NCBI RefSeq assembly: GCF_001411555.2
Contig: NC_049910.1
Location: 32,769,150 to 32,833,149 of the forward strand
Origin: Juglans regia
Taxonomy: Eukaryota > Streptophyta > Magnoliopsida > Fagales > Juglandaceae
Length of the DNA stretch: 64,000 nt
Reading direction: 5' to 3'
Positions 1 through 10,835 of this stretch are shown one piece after another (position 1 is the first letter of the stretch; the number at the start of each line of letters is the position of its first letter). A program made the translations under genes and the position numbers. A model generated the notes under the pieces. It was not told the DNA's origin and ran no database searches. It saw only the letters and a program-made list of their open reading frames with translations.

Positions 1-828
1 ATTGCCATTGATTGTGTAATTGACTGGAGAAGCACGCCCTTGGGCAAGTTGCATGAAAATAAAAAATCTCTCTAGCACATTAATGTTGTTATGTGAACCG
101 GACATACCAAAAAATATATACCATATCCAGAAATCATATAAAACAACTATTTCTAAAATAATAGTTTGTTCATGAATGTGGCCGGAGTACATACCTTTCT
201 AGGCTGCGGGATAATTTTTTCCCTTCCAATGCTTGCAGCCAATACTTCCCAGCATTCCTAGGAATCCTCGTTGTTCACCAACTACAAGCAATCGAGCAAT
301 ATCATTGACATTTGGTGACATCAAGTATGATTATGAAAAAACACTTATTATTATTTCAGAGCATTTTTTAAGGCTCTCCATTGCAGTGCTTTCACCAATA
401 CGTATGTATTCATCCATAAAATCTCTAGTAATCCCATGTGACAACATTCTAAGTGATGCGGTTATCTTTTGCATAGAAGATAAATCAACTCTTCCGGCAC
501 AATCTCTTTTTTGGATAAAGTACGGTTCATAAGACTTTACCTCATTTAGAATACGGAGAAATGGGAGACGGCTTATCTGAAATCTCATTTGAAATAGATT
601 CGAGAAATATACTGGATTTTCTGCAAAATAATTACGAAATAAGCACTTGTGCCCTTGAATATGATCACGCCGAATGAACTTATGGCGTTGACGATTGCCA
701 CAATGCCTCGATGACAGTCCATCGGCCTCGTCATTAAGAACAACATCTAACTCATCTTCAAATGATAAGTATATGAGCAATTTGCGAAAGAATGTACGAG
801 CCATTTGATGAAGGAAGTGAGATATCAT
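1..828 (-). pseudogene. PIF/Harbinger DDE transposase (HARBI1/ALP1-like), broken and partial
   Basis: Reads as the N-terminal half of a plant Harbinger transposase: a conserved 'FAENPVYFSNLFQMRF' segment, an 'RIGESTAMESLKK' segment, then 'GFPGMLGSI' and 'IFFGMSGSHNNINVLE', which are family hallmarks. ATGs lie at 828 and 804; the second (MARTFF) fits the family better. The frame is kept to base 1 but is cut by in-frame stops at 331-333 (TAA) and 199-201 (TAG). The first catalytic aspartate, expected in 'GSIDC', is glycine here (GSIGCKHW). The C-terminal half lies outside the window. The copy is therefore inactive. The alternative is a domesticated HARBI1-like gene, but the stops argue against that. 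Confidence 0.85.
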
Positions 829-1412
829 GGGAGACTGTTGAATTTTGGTTCTTTAGATCAAATGAGACTTGAGTTTGTGAGAATGTGAATGCAAGCAGAA
901 TGCGTATTTATAGAGGAAAAAGTTACCGTTACATATATGACAAGAAATGTTACCGTTTGAGATAAGACAAAAAAAGTTACATTTGGAGAAAAAATAAAAA
1001 GTATTACCTTTGGAGGTAGGAGTTCAAAATGTTATCGTTGGAAGTAAGAGCTCAAAATGCACCTGTTGGAAAATGCACATATTAAAAAAAATTACTATTT
1101 TTATAATACGAATTTCGATGTGAAAAATAATACTGTATTCGATAGTCAAAATCGTACAAATATTTAGTAGACTATAATATTTGAAAAGAAGATTACAAAA
1201 CAAAAGAGTTAGTAGTTAAGATTATAAATGGAAGTGAGAGAAAAAAATAATAAAGAAAAAGAAGAGAAATATTATTTAATATAATAGAAATAAGGATGGA
1301 GAATGAGATGTAGAAGGTTTTTTAAAGAGAGTAAAATTTAGGAAAAGTTTTAGGGAATTTACTTTTTAGTTAAATTATAGGGAATTTTATGGGGAATCTA
1401 ATGAGGATGCTC
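1..1412 (-). mobile_element. PIF/Harbinger element, right-hand part (left end outside window)
   Basis: Minus-strand element that runs off the left edge. It contains the broken transposase described separately and a ~580 bp AT-rich leader containing repeats of 'GTTACCGTTTG'. The right terminus reads inward as GAGCATCCTCATTAGATTCC and is bordered by TAA (1413-1415), the TTA/TAA target preference of PIF/Harbinger elements. The left TIR cannot be seen, so the target duplication cannot be confirmed. Confidence 0.7.
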
Positions 1413-1606
1413 TAAAAGAAATAAACTGATAATTTAAATGAGGAACATTCCAATCCGAATTTTACTACATTTATCAATTAATAATAACACTATTCGAAAA
1501 TAAAATGTTTAATAATGAAATAATCACTAGACTAAAATCAAATTATTTTATTGTTTTATTTATATATTTATTATTATTGTTATTTGGTGATCCGTATGTT
1601 ATAACT

Positions 1607-1651
<45 letters not shown>

Positions 1652-1868
1652 TCTAGGTGAAAGCAACATGCAATGCACGTTTGTTTAGTTTATATTTAAT
1701 TTTTTTTGTTAAGAACTAATTTTTTATTAATAATGACGTAATGTTTTTGGTTAATTAAATAATGATGTATATGTAATTTATAAATAATTACATGCCATGA
1801 TATATTATAAAAGAATAGCATTAATAGAAACTATAACATGATCCTATAAATAAACATCACCGATAGTT
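1413..1868. other. AT-rich spacer with TA/CA microsatellite
   Basis: No coding signal. Holds a compound microsatellite, (TA)n followed by (CA)n, at about 1607-1651. The rest is AT-rich sequence with no recognisable family. Confidence 0.6.
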
Positions 1869-2297
1869 TTATAAAAGTTCTTTGAGATAATTTTGATTAT
1901 AGGATGACGATTCAGCATTTTTCTTATCTTGCATTGCCTCAATAGAGAGGACATTAAATTGCCTATGTTTTTTCTCTTTCAGTTTCTCTGGATTTACATA
2001 AACTTGAATCTTCCAAATTTCTTTTGATAATTTCTCTATAACGCTTTTAATATATGGTCGATGTTCCTACAAAATAAATTTTGAATAGCTTTATATAATT
2101 AATAAAAACCCAATTTCTTTTTTAATTAACTCATTATAACCAAACTCAATTTTTGAATAAAAATTTTAAAAGATACCTCTCTAGCATGTTCCATTAACTC
2201 AACTGCTGAGCAACTAAATGCCTCTTTTGCTACCTCACCAAACATAGTAGCAGCTGGCTTTTTAGTATTATTGTCCAGTTCAACATATGCTCTAGTA
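1869..2297 (-). pseudogene. Two-exon 3' gene fragment, unknown family
   Basis: On the minus strand an open segment 2297-2177 ends at a GTATCT donor and resumes after a TTTTGTAG acceptor at 2066-1869. The two join in phase 0 and end in TAA (1871-1869). Each part is open for its full length (about 40 and 65 codons), with compositionally normal protein such as 'GEVAKEAFSCSAVELMEHA' and 'EIWKIQVYVNPEKLKEK'. A 3' acceptor-like AG precedes 2297, but the candidate exon further upstream (about 2400-2455) does not join in frame. I do not recognise the family. It may be the tail of a host gene or a fragment captured by a transposon; no 5' end is visible. Confidence 0.4.
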
Positions 2298-2413
2298 CTT
2301 TAAATGCATTGAATATATTATTTTCAATTTAAATAGTATTAAATTTCAAATTAAATTAGATATCAATTATAAATTAAAATTGTAAGATACATACAGTGGT
2401 TTGCAAACCCTGT

Positions 2414-2460
2414 GAGCTTGTTTTTAGCCCATCCCTCTCTTCCTCAAAAGGCGTCGTTTT
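2414..2460 (+). repeat. Imperfect duplicate of 2580-2625
   Basis: About 46 bp, 'GCTTGTTTT-AG-CC--CCCTCTCT-CCTCAAA', shared with 2580-2625. The copies are about 166 bp apart and both lead into a CGGCGCCGTT/GGCGTCGTT core, a sequence style common just upstream of dicot genes. Confidence 0.55.
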
Positions 2461-2519
2461 TGCTTTTTTTTTTTTTTTTGTTTATTTTATTAGGCCTGAA
2501 TTTTTTGAATAGGGCTTGT

Positions 2520-3090
2520 TTTTAGTGGGTTTTCTCTGTTTTGGGCACAACCTGTTTGGCTTTGTGAAGCCCAGCCCGTGGGCTTGTTTTCAGTCCAACC
2601 CTCTCTGCCTCAAACGGCGCCGTTGGCTAGCCCTTAGGGTTTTCTTCTTCTTTTCTTCTTCTCCTGCACGTTGCTGCCTTCCTTCTTCTTCCTCTTCTTG
2701 GTTTCCTCTGTTTTTCTCCATTGCATGCCTTATCCGTGAGCCTCCTTGCTCGCCTCTCTCTATGTCCGCCATTTCTCCTCCGTGCCCTGCTTTTCGCGGT
2801 GAGAACCACCATCTGCATTTCTCCTCCATCCCATGCTTTATTTTTTGGCCCTAACCCGTACCTTATTTTAACCCCAAATTGTGATCATAGCTGAACCTCC
2901 ATGCTTGCCACTCTCTCTCTTTCGTTCCCTTAGTATTTCAGGTTCAAGCTTGTGAAAAACGCCGTTGCATTTCCATTTCGTTTTCCCTCTACTTGTGCTC
3001 TGAGAAGATTTTTCGATTTCATCTTTCTTCATCTACAAATCTAGTTGTGCCGCAACTATCCTCCTCCTTTTTCGTGTGGTAATAGTTTGC
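2520..3090 (+). promoter_or_regulatory. Pyrimidine-rich 5'-leader-like region, no downstream gene
   Basis: GC content rises sharply and the plus strand is rich in C and T, with tracts such as TCTTCTTCTTTTCTTCTTCTCC and a CGGCGCCGTT motif. Possible splice borders are GCG|GTGAGA near 2800 and TTTCAG near 2940. This resembles the non-coding first exons of a plant gene, but no continuing coding region follows before 3258. It may be the orphaned 5' end of a duplicated gene. Confidence 0.3.
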
Positions 3091-3257
3091 ATTGTAATTG
3101 TCAATTGGAGAATTGTAACGTTAATTAGACGAGATTAATGTCTAATACAGTAAATATAATGAATGATATGTGCATGCAGTTGTATCGGCAGTAATTGATA
3201 ACAGATAAAAGGTTTGATGGACTTAAATACTTGGTTTAGGTAATTGTTAGAGGGAAG

Positions 3258-3314
3258 TAACTTCCATACGTTCGTTACATTCACAGTACACGGACGGATT
3301 TAGACAAACGACGT
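3258..3314 (+). repeat. 57 bp spaced direct repeat, copy 1
   Basis: Nearly identical to 3408-3464, with three differences by eye over 57 bp. The start-to-start distance is 150 bp. The core includes ACAGTACACGGACGGATTTA. The repeat is GC-richer than its surroundings. Confidence 0.85.
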
Positions 3315-3407
3315 GTGTAAAACAGCCAATAAATAATTATTTTGAAATTATCAATCAAAATGCAGTATTTAATGAAGTTTAATTCAAATATGATGGTCGA
3401 TCCATAA

Positions 3408-3464
3408 TAACTTCCATATGCTCGTTACATTCACAGTACACGGACGGATTTAGACGAACGACGT
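3408..3464 (+). repeat. 57 bp spaced direct repeat, copy 2
   Basis: Second copy of the repeat at 3258-3314, in the same orientation. The DNA between the copies is AT-rich and unrelated. Confidence 0.85.
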
Positions 3465-4228
3465 TAACTTTATCGGGAAAACAACAAAAATTGTTAAAAT
3501 AAGATTTGCCATTTGATAGCCACTTTAGATATATAAAGATATATGGAGTAAGAGTTAGGAGTTCATCAAGGGCTCACTAAATAGCCCAACCCATCATGGG
3601 CTCACATTATTACTATGCTAGTCCACACATGAAAATATAACAAACAGGCCTCTAGACAGTATGCCTTACAAATATGGAAGCTCCCACTCAAAGTCAAGCT
3701 TTTGCAACAATATTCATGAAATCTGCAATATATGTCTACAATCTCATTGATTCAGCAAATCGATCACATTTATGTTAATTGTATCATTTGTTGCAGTGTA
3801 TAGAAGAAGATCATGTGGATCTCTCAAAATTGCATCTTTTTATTTTTCAGTGACTCGTACGATCTATATTATGAATACACAATATACTTACTGGTTTGGT
3901 GTGTTAGCCAAAATCATGTCTCTACAATTTTGTTCTAAGTTTCACCTCGGAATTAGGAGTTTTGCTATTCAAAAGCCTCACACACTGCACACCACAATTT
4001 TTTTTTTATTTTTTAATTATTTTTTTGTTTTATTTTCTTAAAACAATGAAATTTTTCTACTCATCATCCATATACCACACATTTGGTAAGAGAAAAAAAT
4101 TAAAAAAATAACAAAAAGAGTAGTGTGTGGCATGTGAGGCTTATGAATAGATTTTTTCCAGAATTAGAGAGCTTTTAAAACTTTTGCTAATAATTTGGAA
4201 ATTCTTATAGCATCAAACTAAAAGTAAA

Positions 4229-4468
4229 GGATAATGATGGTCTTACTACTCTTCTACTACTCTTCTACTACCATTCTACTACTCTTTTTATTATTTTGTT
4301 TTAAGTATTTTTTTAACATCCTTAATCATTAAGAAAAAATTAAAAATAATATACAACTTCACTAATAGTCAATTCCTTAACCATTAAGTAAAAAATAATT
4401 AAAAAAATAATAAAAAAATAAAAGTAATTGTAAATGGGTGGTATGAAGTAGTAAGTCTATTATTATCC
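4229..4468. mobile_element. MITE a inside segment U
   Basis: About 240 bp, AT-rich, bounded by inverted GGATAATGATGGTCTTACTAC at the left and GGATAATAATAGACTTACTAC (reverse strand) at the right. There is no coding capacity. The same unit is present in all U copies, so it predates the duplication. Confidence 0.6.
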
Positions 4469-4492
4469 AAATGTAAAATTAAGATCTTCAAG

Positions 4493-4714
4493 AAATAATG
4501 ATAGTCTTACCACTCTTCTACTACCCTTCTTCTATTCTTTTTAATTTTTCTTTTACTTGATGATTAATAAAGTGACTATGAAATTATATATTTTTTAAAA
4601 TTTTTTCTTAATGATTAAAGATATTAAAAAAAATACTTAAAAGGAAAAAAAAAAAAACAAATACACTAAGAATAGTAAAGTGGTGGTAAAAGGATTGTAA
4701 GTCTACCATTACCC
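4493..4714. mobile_element. MITE b inside segment U (tandem to MITE a)
   Basis: About 220 bp, with ends related to MITE a: AATAATGATAGTCTTACCAC at the left and GGGTAATGGTAGACTTAC (reverse strand) at the right. The two MITEs stand head to tail with about 25 bp between them. Confidence 0.5.
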
Positions 4715-5287
4715 ATATTCAAGATAAGAATCTCTTACACCATTTCTAAACTCCGTTTAAATATAACTCCTTAAACTGCCACCTACTTTACAATCACACA
4801 TTTCAAATTATAAAAACTTATAATATACCCATTTTTCTAGTTAACTAAAATGATAAGATTATTTCATATACCAAAATTTAAAAATAAATAAAGGACAACC
4901 CAAAAGGGATGGGCCAACCCAAGCACGAGTTAAAATAAAATAATCAACATTGATAGTATTATTGTATATTAGTTCTAAATTATTTGATATCATCTTATAA
5001 CGAGATGATTAAAGGATAATGAAAAACGATATTTAGCAATATTACATTTGGCAATTCATTTTATCAAACTGAATAATTTTAATTTTTGAGGTATTTGTAT
5101 TTTCTTATATAAAAATCACTAATTCCCTATTGATTACTCGCAAAAATCACCTAATATGCCCCAGTAGAATAGTACGTGGCTACGCGACATTGGCTGCCAA
5201 AGACTGAGCTCGATACGTTATTTGATAAAATAATCCGGGGAAATGTGAACTTCCAAAACGGCGTACCCAACACTGTACCCAGAAGCA

Positions 5288-7416
5288 ATGGCTGCTCCTT
5301 CGTCCCTCCACTGCCTCGGACCGCCCCAAAAGAAACCCACCTCCACCACCACCATTTCCACGATCGTCGCCACCGAGAACAGCAGCGTTAATGAAAACTC
5401 AACTCAGCCACACCCATGTCTTGTTTCACTGGAAAAGTGCTCCAACATGTCGGAGCTCAAGGTTATCCATGCCCAAATGCTCAGGACTGGCCTTTTCTTC
5501 GACGAATACAACGCCAGCAAAGTCGTTGCCTTTTGTGCTCTCCAAGACTCCGGAAGCCTCCGTTATGCCCGTTTGGCCTTTACCCAAATCCACAATCCCA
5601 CAACCTATACGTGTAATTCCATTATCCGAGGCTACACCAACAAGAACTCGCCCCGCCAGGCACTTCTGTTTTACCAAGAAATCCTAACTAGAGGTCTGGC
5701 CCCTGATAGATTCACGTTCCCAAATCGTGTCAGGATTTGCGTGAGGGCGAACAGTTGCATTGTCATTCTACGAAGCTCGGTTTCGCTTCGGATTCTTATA
5801 TTCAGAACACGTTGATGTATACGTACTCCCAATGCGGGTGCTTGGTTTCAGCTCGCAAGGTGTTTGAAAAAATGGTGGAGAAGAGTGTGGTGTCTTGGGC
5901 GACCATGATTAAAGGGTATGCGCTATGCGATCAACCAGATGAAGCTGTTAGGATTTTTGAGAGGATGGAATTTGAGGGTGTGAAACCTAATGAGGTTACT
6001 CTGGTTAATCTGTTGAGTGCATGTGCTAGAGCGAGGGATTTGGGAATGACGAGACAGGTGCACGAATACATTGATGAGAATGGTTTTGGGTACCACGAGG
6101 TCCTAATCACGGCTCTTATGGATGTTTATTGCAAGTGTGGTTGTCTGTCTCTTGCTCGGGAATTATTTGACAACATGCCCATAAAAAACTTGGTTTCTTG
6201 GAACATAGTCATCAATGGACATGTTGAGGATAGTGATTTCGAGGAGGCCTTATCACTCTTTAAAGAGATGCAACTCGAGGGCCTCAAGGGGGATAAAGTG
6301 ACTATGGTTAGCTTATTGATCGCTTGTACCCATTTGGGTGCTCTTGAGCTTGGTAAATGGTTGCATGCCTATATTGAAAAGGAGGGCATAGTGGTGGATG
6401 TTGCCTTAGGAACAGCCCTTGTTGACATGTATGCGAAGTGTGGGAGCATAGCCATTGCAATGAGTGTATTCCAAGAACTGCCTGAGAAAGATGTTATGAC
6501 TTGGACAGCCTTGATTGTAGGTCTTGCAATGTGTGGTCAAGGAGAGAAGGCATTGGTGTATTTCTCTGAGATGCAGATTGCAGGGGTGAAACCAGATGCA
6601 ATTACCTTTGTAGGGGTCTTGGCAGCCTGTAGTCATACTGGATTTGTGGATGAAGGGATTTCACATTTTAACTCAATGTCTAAGACATTAGGCATTCTGC
6701 CTAGCATTGAACACTACGGTTGTATGGTTGACATATTAGGCCGAGCTGGCCGCATAGCTGAAGCAGAGGAGCTGATACAGAACATGCCAATGGCACCAGA
6801 TCATTTTGTTTTGGGAGGACTTCTTGGTGCCTGCAGAATCCATGGCAACCTTGAGGCTGCAGAAAGGGCAGCTGAAAAGCTTATCGAGCTTGACCCAAAC
6901 CATGGAGGAACATATGTGCTTTTATAAAAAATATATAGCTCGTCAAGGAAGTGGGAGGAAGCTAAAAAAGTCAGGGAACTCATGGCAGAAAGAAACATAA
7001 AGAAGCTGCCAGGTTGCAGTTTGATTGAAGTTGATGGTGTAGTTCATGAATTTGTAAAAGGTGACTCAACACATACGCAATCTTCACTGATCTATGAAAC
7101 GTTGGAGGACATGATTAACCGATTAAAGAAAGAGGGTTGTGTTCCTTATAAATCAGAAGCGTTGTTTGATATGGATGAAGAAGAAATGGAGACTGCCCTT
7201 AGCCACCATAGTGAGAAGCTGGCAATTGCATTTGGGCTTTTAAGTACCGTCTCTGGGACCCCGATTCGAGTCGTGAAAAACCTTCGCGTGTGCCGTGATT
7301 GCCACACTACAACCGAACTCATTTCCAGGGTTTACGAAAGAGAAATACTAGTGCGGGATAGGAATCGGTTTCACCATGTCAAGGGTGGAGTTTGTTCGTG
7401 CAGGGATTTCTGGTGA
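5288..7416 (+). pseudogene. PPR protein, PLS class with DYW-type C-terminus, copy 1 (frameshift and stop)
   Basis: Single-exon PPR gene of the plant organelle RNA-editing type. Tandem PPR motifs such as 'VVSWATMIKGYALCDQPDEA' and 'DVMTWTALIVGLAMCGQGEK' are followed by E motifs and a deaminase-like DYW domain with HSE (in 'SHHSEKLA'), CRDC and a final CSCRDFW. Two lesions are seen against copy 2 and the family. A 10 bp deletion at about 5721 shifts the frame after 'DRFTFP', so the first ~145 codons are out of phase with the rest. An in-frame TAA at 6925-6927 splits the last PPR/E region from the DYW domain, which stays open in the same frame to 7416. The terminal tripeptide is DFW rather than DYW. 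Such proteins normally act in chloroplasts or mitochondria; the N-terminus here shows no clear transit peptide call by eye. Probably non-functional. Confidence 0.88.
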
Positions 7417-8025
7417 CGCAAGACTCATCCAATACTCAAGAGAGCTTTCACAAATTTTCTGCATTCTGTACCACATTCACATAGAGAAGTTTGAGTTTCT
7501 TTTTCGACCCTTGTATCCCATTTATCTTTGTGCATTAGTTATATGTTCATATTCATGTCTGTGCCCAAGCTTGTCTATTTGAAATATAACTGGTCATAGT
7601 GACGGAAAATCTAAGGAATTTTGTCCCAGATTATTTTACAGCCTGAATAACCTTATGATGAGGCCGTGTTAAGCAGCTCATGCTGCCTGCGGAACTTACC
7701 CCCTCAAACTCCTCCAGTTAATACCATCCACGAATTCCCTCAAACTTCCATCCAACTTGTAAATTTGTAATCACTCCACAAGCTACTGAGTTTAACAATT
7801 ACCCTTCAAATTATCAAAAACTTGTAAAAGCACCCTAGAGAAACTATGCAAATGACAAGCAAGCAAATAAATTTGGAAACTAGTTTTCCACTTGTCTCAG
7901 TTCTCACGCATCACCAATACCCTGAACTGAACTCTTCACCGTTAAAATTAAGCAGCAAGATTTCCCAACACTTTGTCGTTACGGACAATTTTTTCAGTGA
8001 CACAGTAAGATTTCATCCATATCGT
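7417..8025 (+). repeat. 3' flank of PPR copy 1, duplicated at 30655-31262
   Basis: Non-coding sequence closely matching the DNA after PPR copy 2 (for example GCAGCTCATGCTGCCTGCGG and CACAAGCTACTGAGTTTAAC), with small indels. It shows the duplicated unit extends about 600 bp past the gene. No gene is seen in it. Confidence 0.8.
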
Positions 8026-9150
8026 AGAACTATGCTAATCCACACATAAAAATACAAGAAGCAAACCTCTGGAAAGGATGCCTTACAAATATGGAAGCTC
8101 CCACTCAAAGTCAAGCTTATGCAACAATCATGAAATCTGCAATATATGTCTACAATCTAATTGATTAAGCAAATCGATCACATTTATGTTAATTGTATCA
8201 TTTGTTACATTGTATAGAAGAAGGCGATCATGTGGACCTCTCAAAATTGCATCTTTCTATTTTTCAGTGACTTGTACCATCTACATTACCAATACACAAT
8301 ATACTTACTGGTTTGGTGTGTTAGTCAAAACCATGTCTCTACAATTTTGTTCTAAGTTTCACTTCTGAATTAAGAGTTTTGCTATTTATAAGTCTCACAC
8401 ACCACACACTACAATTTCTTTTAATTCTTTTATTTTTTTTGGTTTTATTCTTATTAAAATAATTGAATTCTTCTAATGCTTTTAAAACTTTTGCTAAAAA
8501 TTTAGAAATTCTTATAGCACCAGACTAAAAGTAAAGGATAATGATAGTCTTACTATCCTCCTACCACCCTTTTACTATTTTATAGTATATTTGAAATTTT
8601 TATTTTTTATTATTTTGTTTTAAGTATTTTTTTAACATCCTTAATCATTAAAAAAAAAATTTTAAAAATATACAACTTTACTAATAGTAATTTCCTTAAC
8701 CATTAAGTAAAAAAAATTAAAAATAAAAATAGTAGTAAATAAATGGTAGGAAGTAGTAAGTCTATCTTACCCAAAAGTAAAATTAGTATATTCAAGGAAT
8801 AATGATAGTCTTACCACTTTTCTACTATCAATTTATTGCTCGTTTTAATTTTTTTTTTTATATTTTTCTTTTACTTAATGGTTAAAAAAGTGACTATAAA
8901 ATTATATATTTTTAAAATTTTTTCTTATTGATTAAATATATTAAAAAATACTTATAAGAAAAAAAAAAGAACAAATACACCAAAAGTAGTAAAGTGGAGA
9001 TAAAAAGATTGTAAATCTATCATTACCCATCTTCAAGACAGGAATCTCTTATACCATTTCTAAACTACGTTTAAATAAAACTCCTTAAACTGCCACCTAA
9101 TTTACAATCACGGATTTCAAATTATAAAAACTTATAATATACCCATTGAT
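8026..9150 (+). repeat. Duplicated segment U, copy 2
   Basis: Matches 3563-5165 from 'ATGCTAATCCACACATAAAAAT' onwards but lacks about 250 bp at its 3' end, so it joins the junction segment directly near 9148. It carries the MLIVSF short open stretch (8186-8368) and degraded copies of both MITEs. Confidence 0.8.
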
Positions 9151-9360
9151 GACCCGCGAGATCAGGAAGAAAGAAAAAAAATATAAAAAACCATACAGAC
9201 TACACGCGCAAAAAACACGGAAAATCACCAGCTTTTGTGTTTTTATATTTCGTTGATGAATCCGATTTGCCAATCGAGTGTGTCGCAATTATAAACTTGG
9301 GGGTAATTACTAGGAAGAGTGGTTGTTTCAGCTCTATTACCGACTAAAACCTTTGATTGT
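9151..9360 (+). repeat. Junction segment J, copy 1
   Basis: Matches 19368-19550, for example CCGCGAGATCAGGAAGAAAG and CCAATCGAGTGTGT. It is found only after U copies 2 and 3, in the position where copies 1 and 4 continue into a PPR gene. No gene is recognised. Confidence 0.75.
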
Positions 9361-9364
9361 TTTT

Positions 9365-9965
9365 GGAGATGAGATATTTTTAAAGGAGAGATTGAAGAAA
9401 TCACGTCATTTTGTTTCTAGAAATTGAAATATTGTACCGTAGAACAGCCGAAAAACTTGAAATATTAGGCCATTGATCCTAGCTGGCAAAAGAATTGAAA
9501 GGTCTCGTTTATTTTTAAAGATATGATAAAATATTTTCAGATGAAAGAGAGAAGAAACCACGTCACTTTGTTTCTAGAGATTGAAATATTGTACAAGCAT
9601 AAGGTGAAATATTGCAACGTAGAACAACCGAAAAAAAATTAAATATTAGGCCATTGATCTTAGTTGGCAAAAGAACCGAAACATCTCACTTGTTTTTAGA
9701 GATAAAATGAGATTAATTGAAATATTTTCAGAGAAGAAATCATAATATTGTACAAACATAAATATTTTATAAAAATACATTTATTTTATAACATCATTTT
9801 AGAAAAATATATTTAATTTGAAATATAATTATATTAAATATTATAAAAAATATTATGGATAAATTATTTTCTAGGTTGAAATATTGTACCGTAGAACAGC
9901 CGAAAAAATTGAAATATGAGGCCATTGATCCTAGTTGGCAAAAGAACTGAACAACCACTCTTCTT
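9365..9965 (+). repeat. Degenerate tandem repeat, about 150 bp unit, three partial copies
   Basis: Units at about 9365-9500, 9535-9685 and 9865-9960 share 'TTGAAATATTGTACCGTAGAAC', a run of AGCCGAAAAA and 'GGCCATTGATC(C/T)TAG(C/T)TGGC'. A single unit lies at 19555-19697, so the array expanded or the other contracted after the segment was duplicated. About 180 bp of AT-rich DNA separates units 2 and 3. Confidence 0.75.
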
Positions 9966-9966
9966 A

Positions 9967-10586
9967 GAGCATTGGCATTGAATTGACTATTTTACTCTTT
10001 AAATTTTGATTAATATGTAACTTTTTTACTTTTAGCTAATCATTCAAAATTTAAAGTCTACATTAGATTAGTCATCACACTCTCTATAATAATAAAATAT
10101 TATTATTTTTTATTTTTATAATTAATTTTATTTTTTAATTAATTTTATTTTCATAACCTCCTATAATCACCTATAATTTCTAACAATCATTTTCATTTTC
10201 ATTTTCACAATCCAACAAACAAAATCGATATCAATATTTGTTGCTTTTATCCCACCATATAAAGAGAAAGGTAAAGCAACGAACATGAGGTGATATTTGT
10301 TGCTTTTATCCCACCATATTATAATGTGAGGCAATACATCACAACTACAGGAAAAGGGTCCCGGAAAAGAAGAAGGAAAAGAGCCACTGGAGAGAGGAGC
10401 CAAAATATAATAAACAATGGGTTTAGACTTGCTACAGGACTTTTCATCTTTGAAAAGAAAAATGAAATTACTGTAGCTTATAGTTGAGATGAAAAGTCTT
10501 TGGCTAATTCAATGTGGGCCATTTATTGTTAAAATTTGTCAAATATAAAGATGAAAAGGCATTTGACTAATCCAATACCAATGCTC
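9967..10586. mobile_element. Tourist-like (PIF/Harbinger) MITE, 620 bp
   Basis: The ends are inverted repeats, GAGCATTGGCATTGAATTGA at the left and GAGCATTGGTATTGGATTAG (reverse strand) at the right. It is flanked by TTA on both sides (9964-9966 and 10587-10589). The paralogous sequence at 19690-19710 reads straight through without the element, giving an empty site. No transposase is encoded. It contains an internal direct repeat, TTGTTGCTTTTATCCCACCA, near 10240 and 10300. Confidence 0.88.
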
Positions 10587-10589
10587 TTA

Positions 10590-10655
10590 GTCATCGATGA
10601 CAGATTGGTTTCGAATACCCATCGGTATGATCGAACATGACGACAAGTGACTTCT
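10590..10655 (+). pseudogene. 3' fragment of the 22.3 kb two-exon gene, copy 1
   Basis: Matches part of exon 2 of the gene at 22340-22937 (GATTGGTTTCGAATACCCAT, then a run of GAC codons) but lacks the rest of the gene. It is shorter than the piece at 19698-19840. A MITE has inserted immediately to its left. Confidence 0.7.
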
Positions 10656-10835
10656 TCATCTCAAATCAAACATCGATAAAATTCATTATTTTTTCAACTT
10701 TTCATAAAAATATTAAATTTATCTCAATTTATTTTATATATTTAAATACATATATCAATCTATTTACAATTAAATATATCTCAATAAAATTTATAAAATA
10801 TTATTATTTATAGACTAATTCAAATCATTTAAGAT
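10656..10835. repeat. AT-rich MITE-like segment, paralogous to 25215-25395
   Basis: Non-coding; matches 25215-25395 over its length. It is the left flank of the 5.7 kb element inserted at 10839, and the 25.2 kb copy provides the uninterrupted version. Confidence 0.65.

Larger units (their letters stand above)
3563..5165 (+). repeat. Duplicated segment U, copy 1 (upstream of PPR copy 1)
   Basis: AT-rich segment whose sequence recurs at 8026-9150, 17819-19367 and 26640-28395. It begins near GGGCTCACTAAATAGCC and includes CCTTACAAATATGGAAGCTC. It contains a short open stretch (3772-4041) starting MLIVSF that recurs in two other copies, but its length and frame end differ between copies, so it is not called a gene. 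It ends at the PPR gene start and so carries whatever promoter that gene had. Confidence 0.85.

Noticed and set aside
2580..2860. Serine/proline-rich open frame (112 codons) as a gene
   Set aside because: The composition follows from a C/T-rich tract, and no homologous motif or downstream exon is present.
3772..4041. Open frame starting MLIVSF, repeated at 8186 and 18025
   Set aside because: It recurs only because segment U is duplicated. The end and length differ in each copy and there is no family feature, so it is not called a gene.
5176..5391. Frame upstream of and overlapping the PPR start (MATRHWL...), also at 28400
   Set aside because: Conserved only at DNA level between the duplicates. 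It runs out of frame into the PPR coding region, so it is a shadow of the gene.
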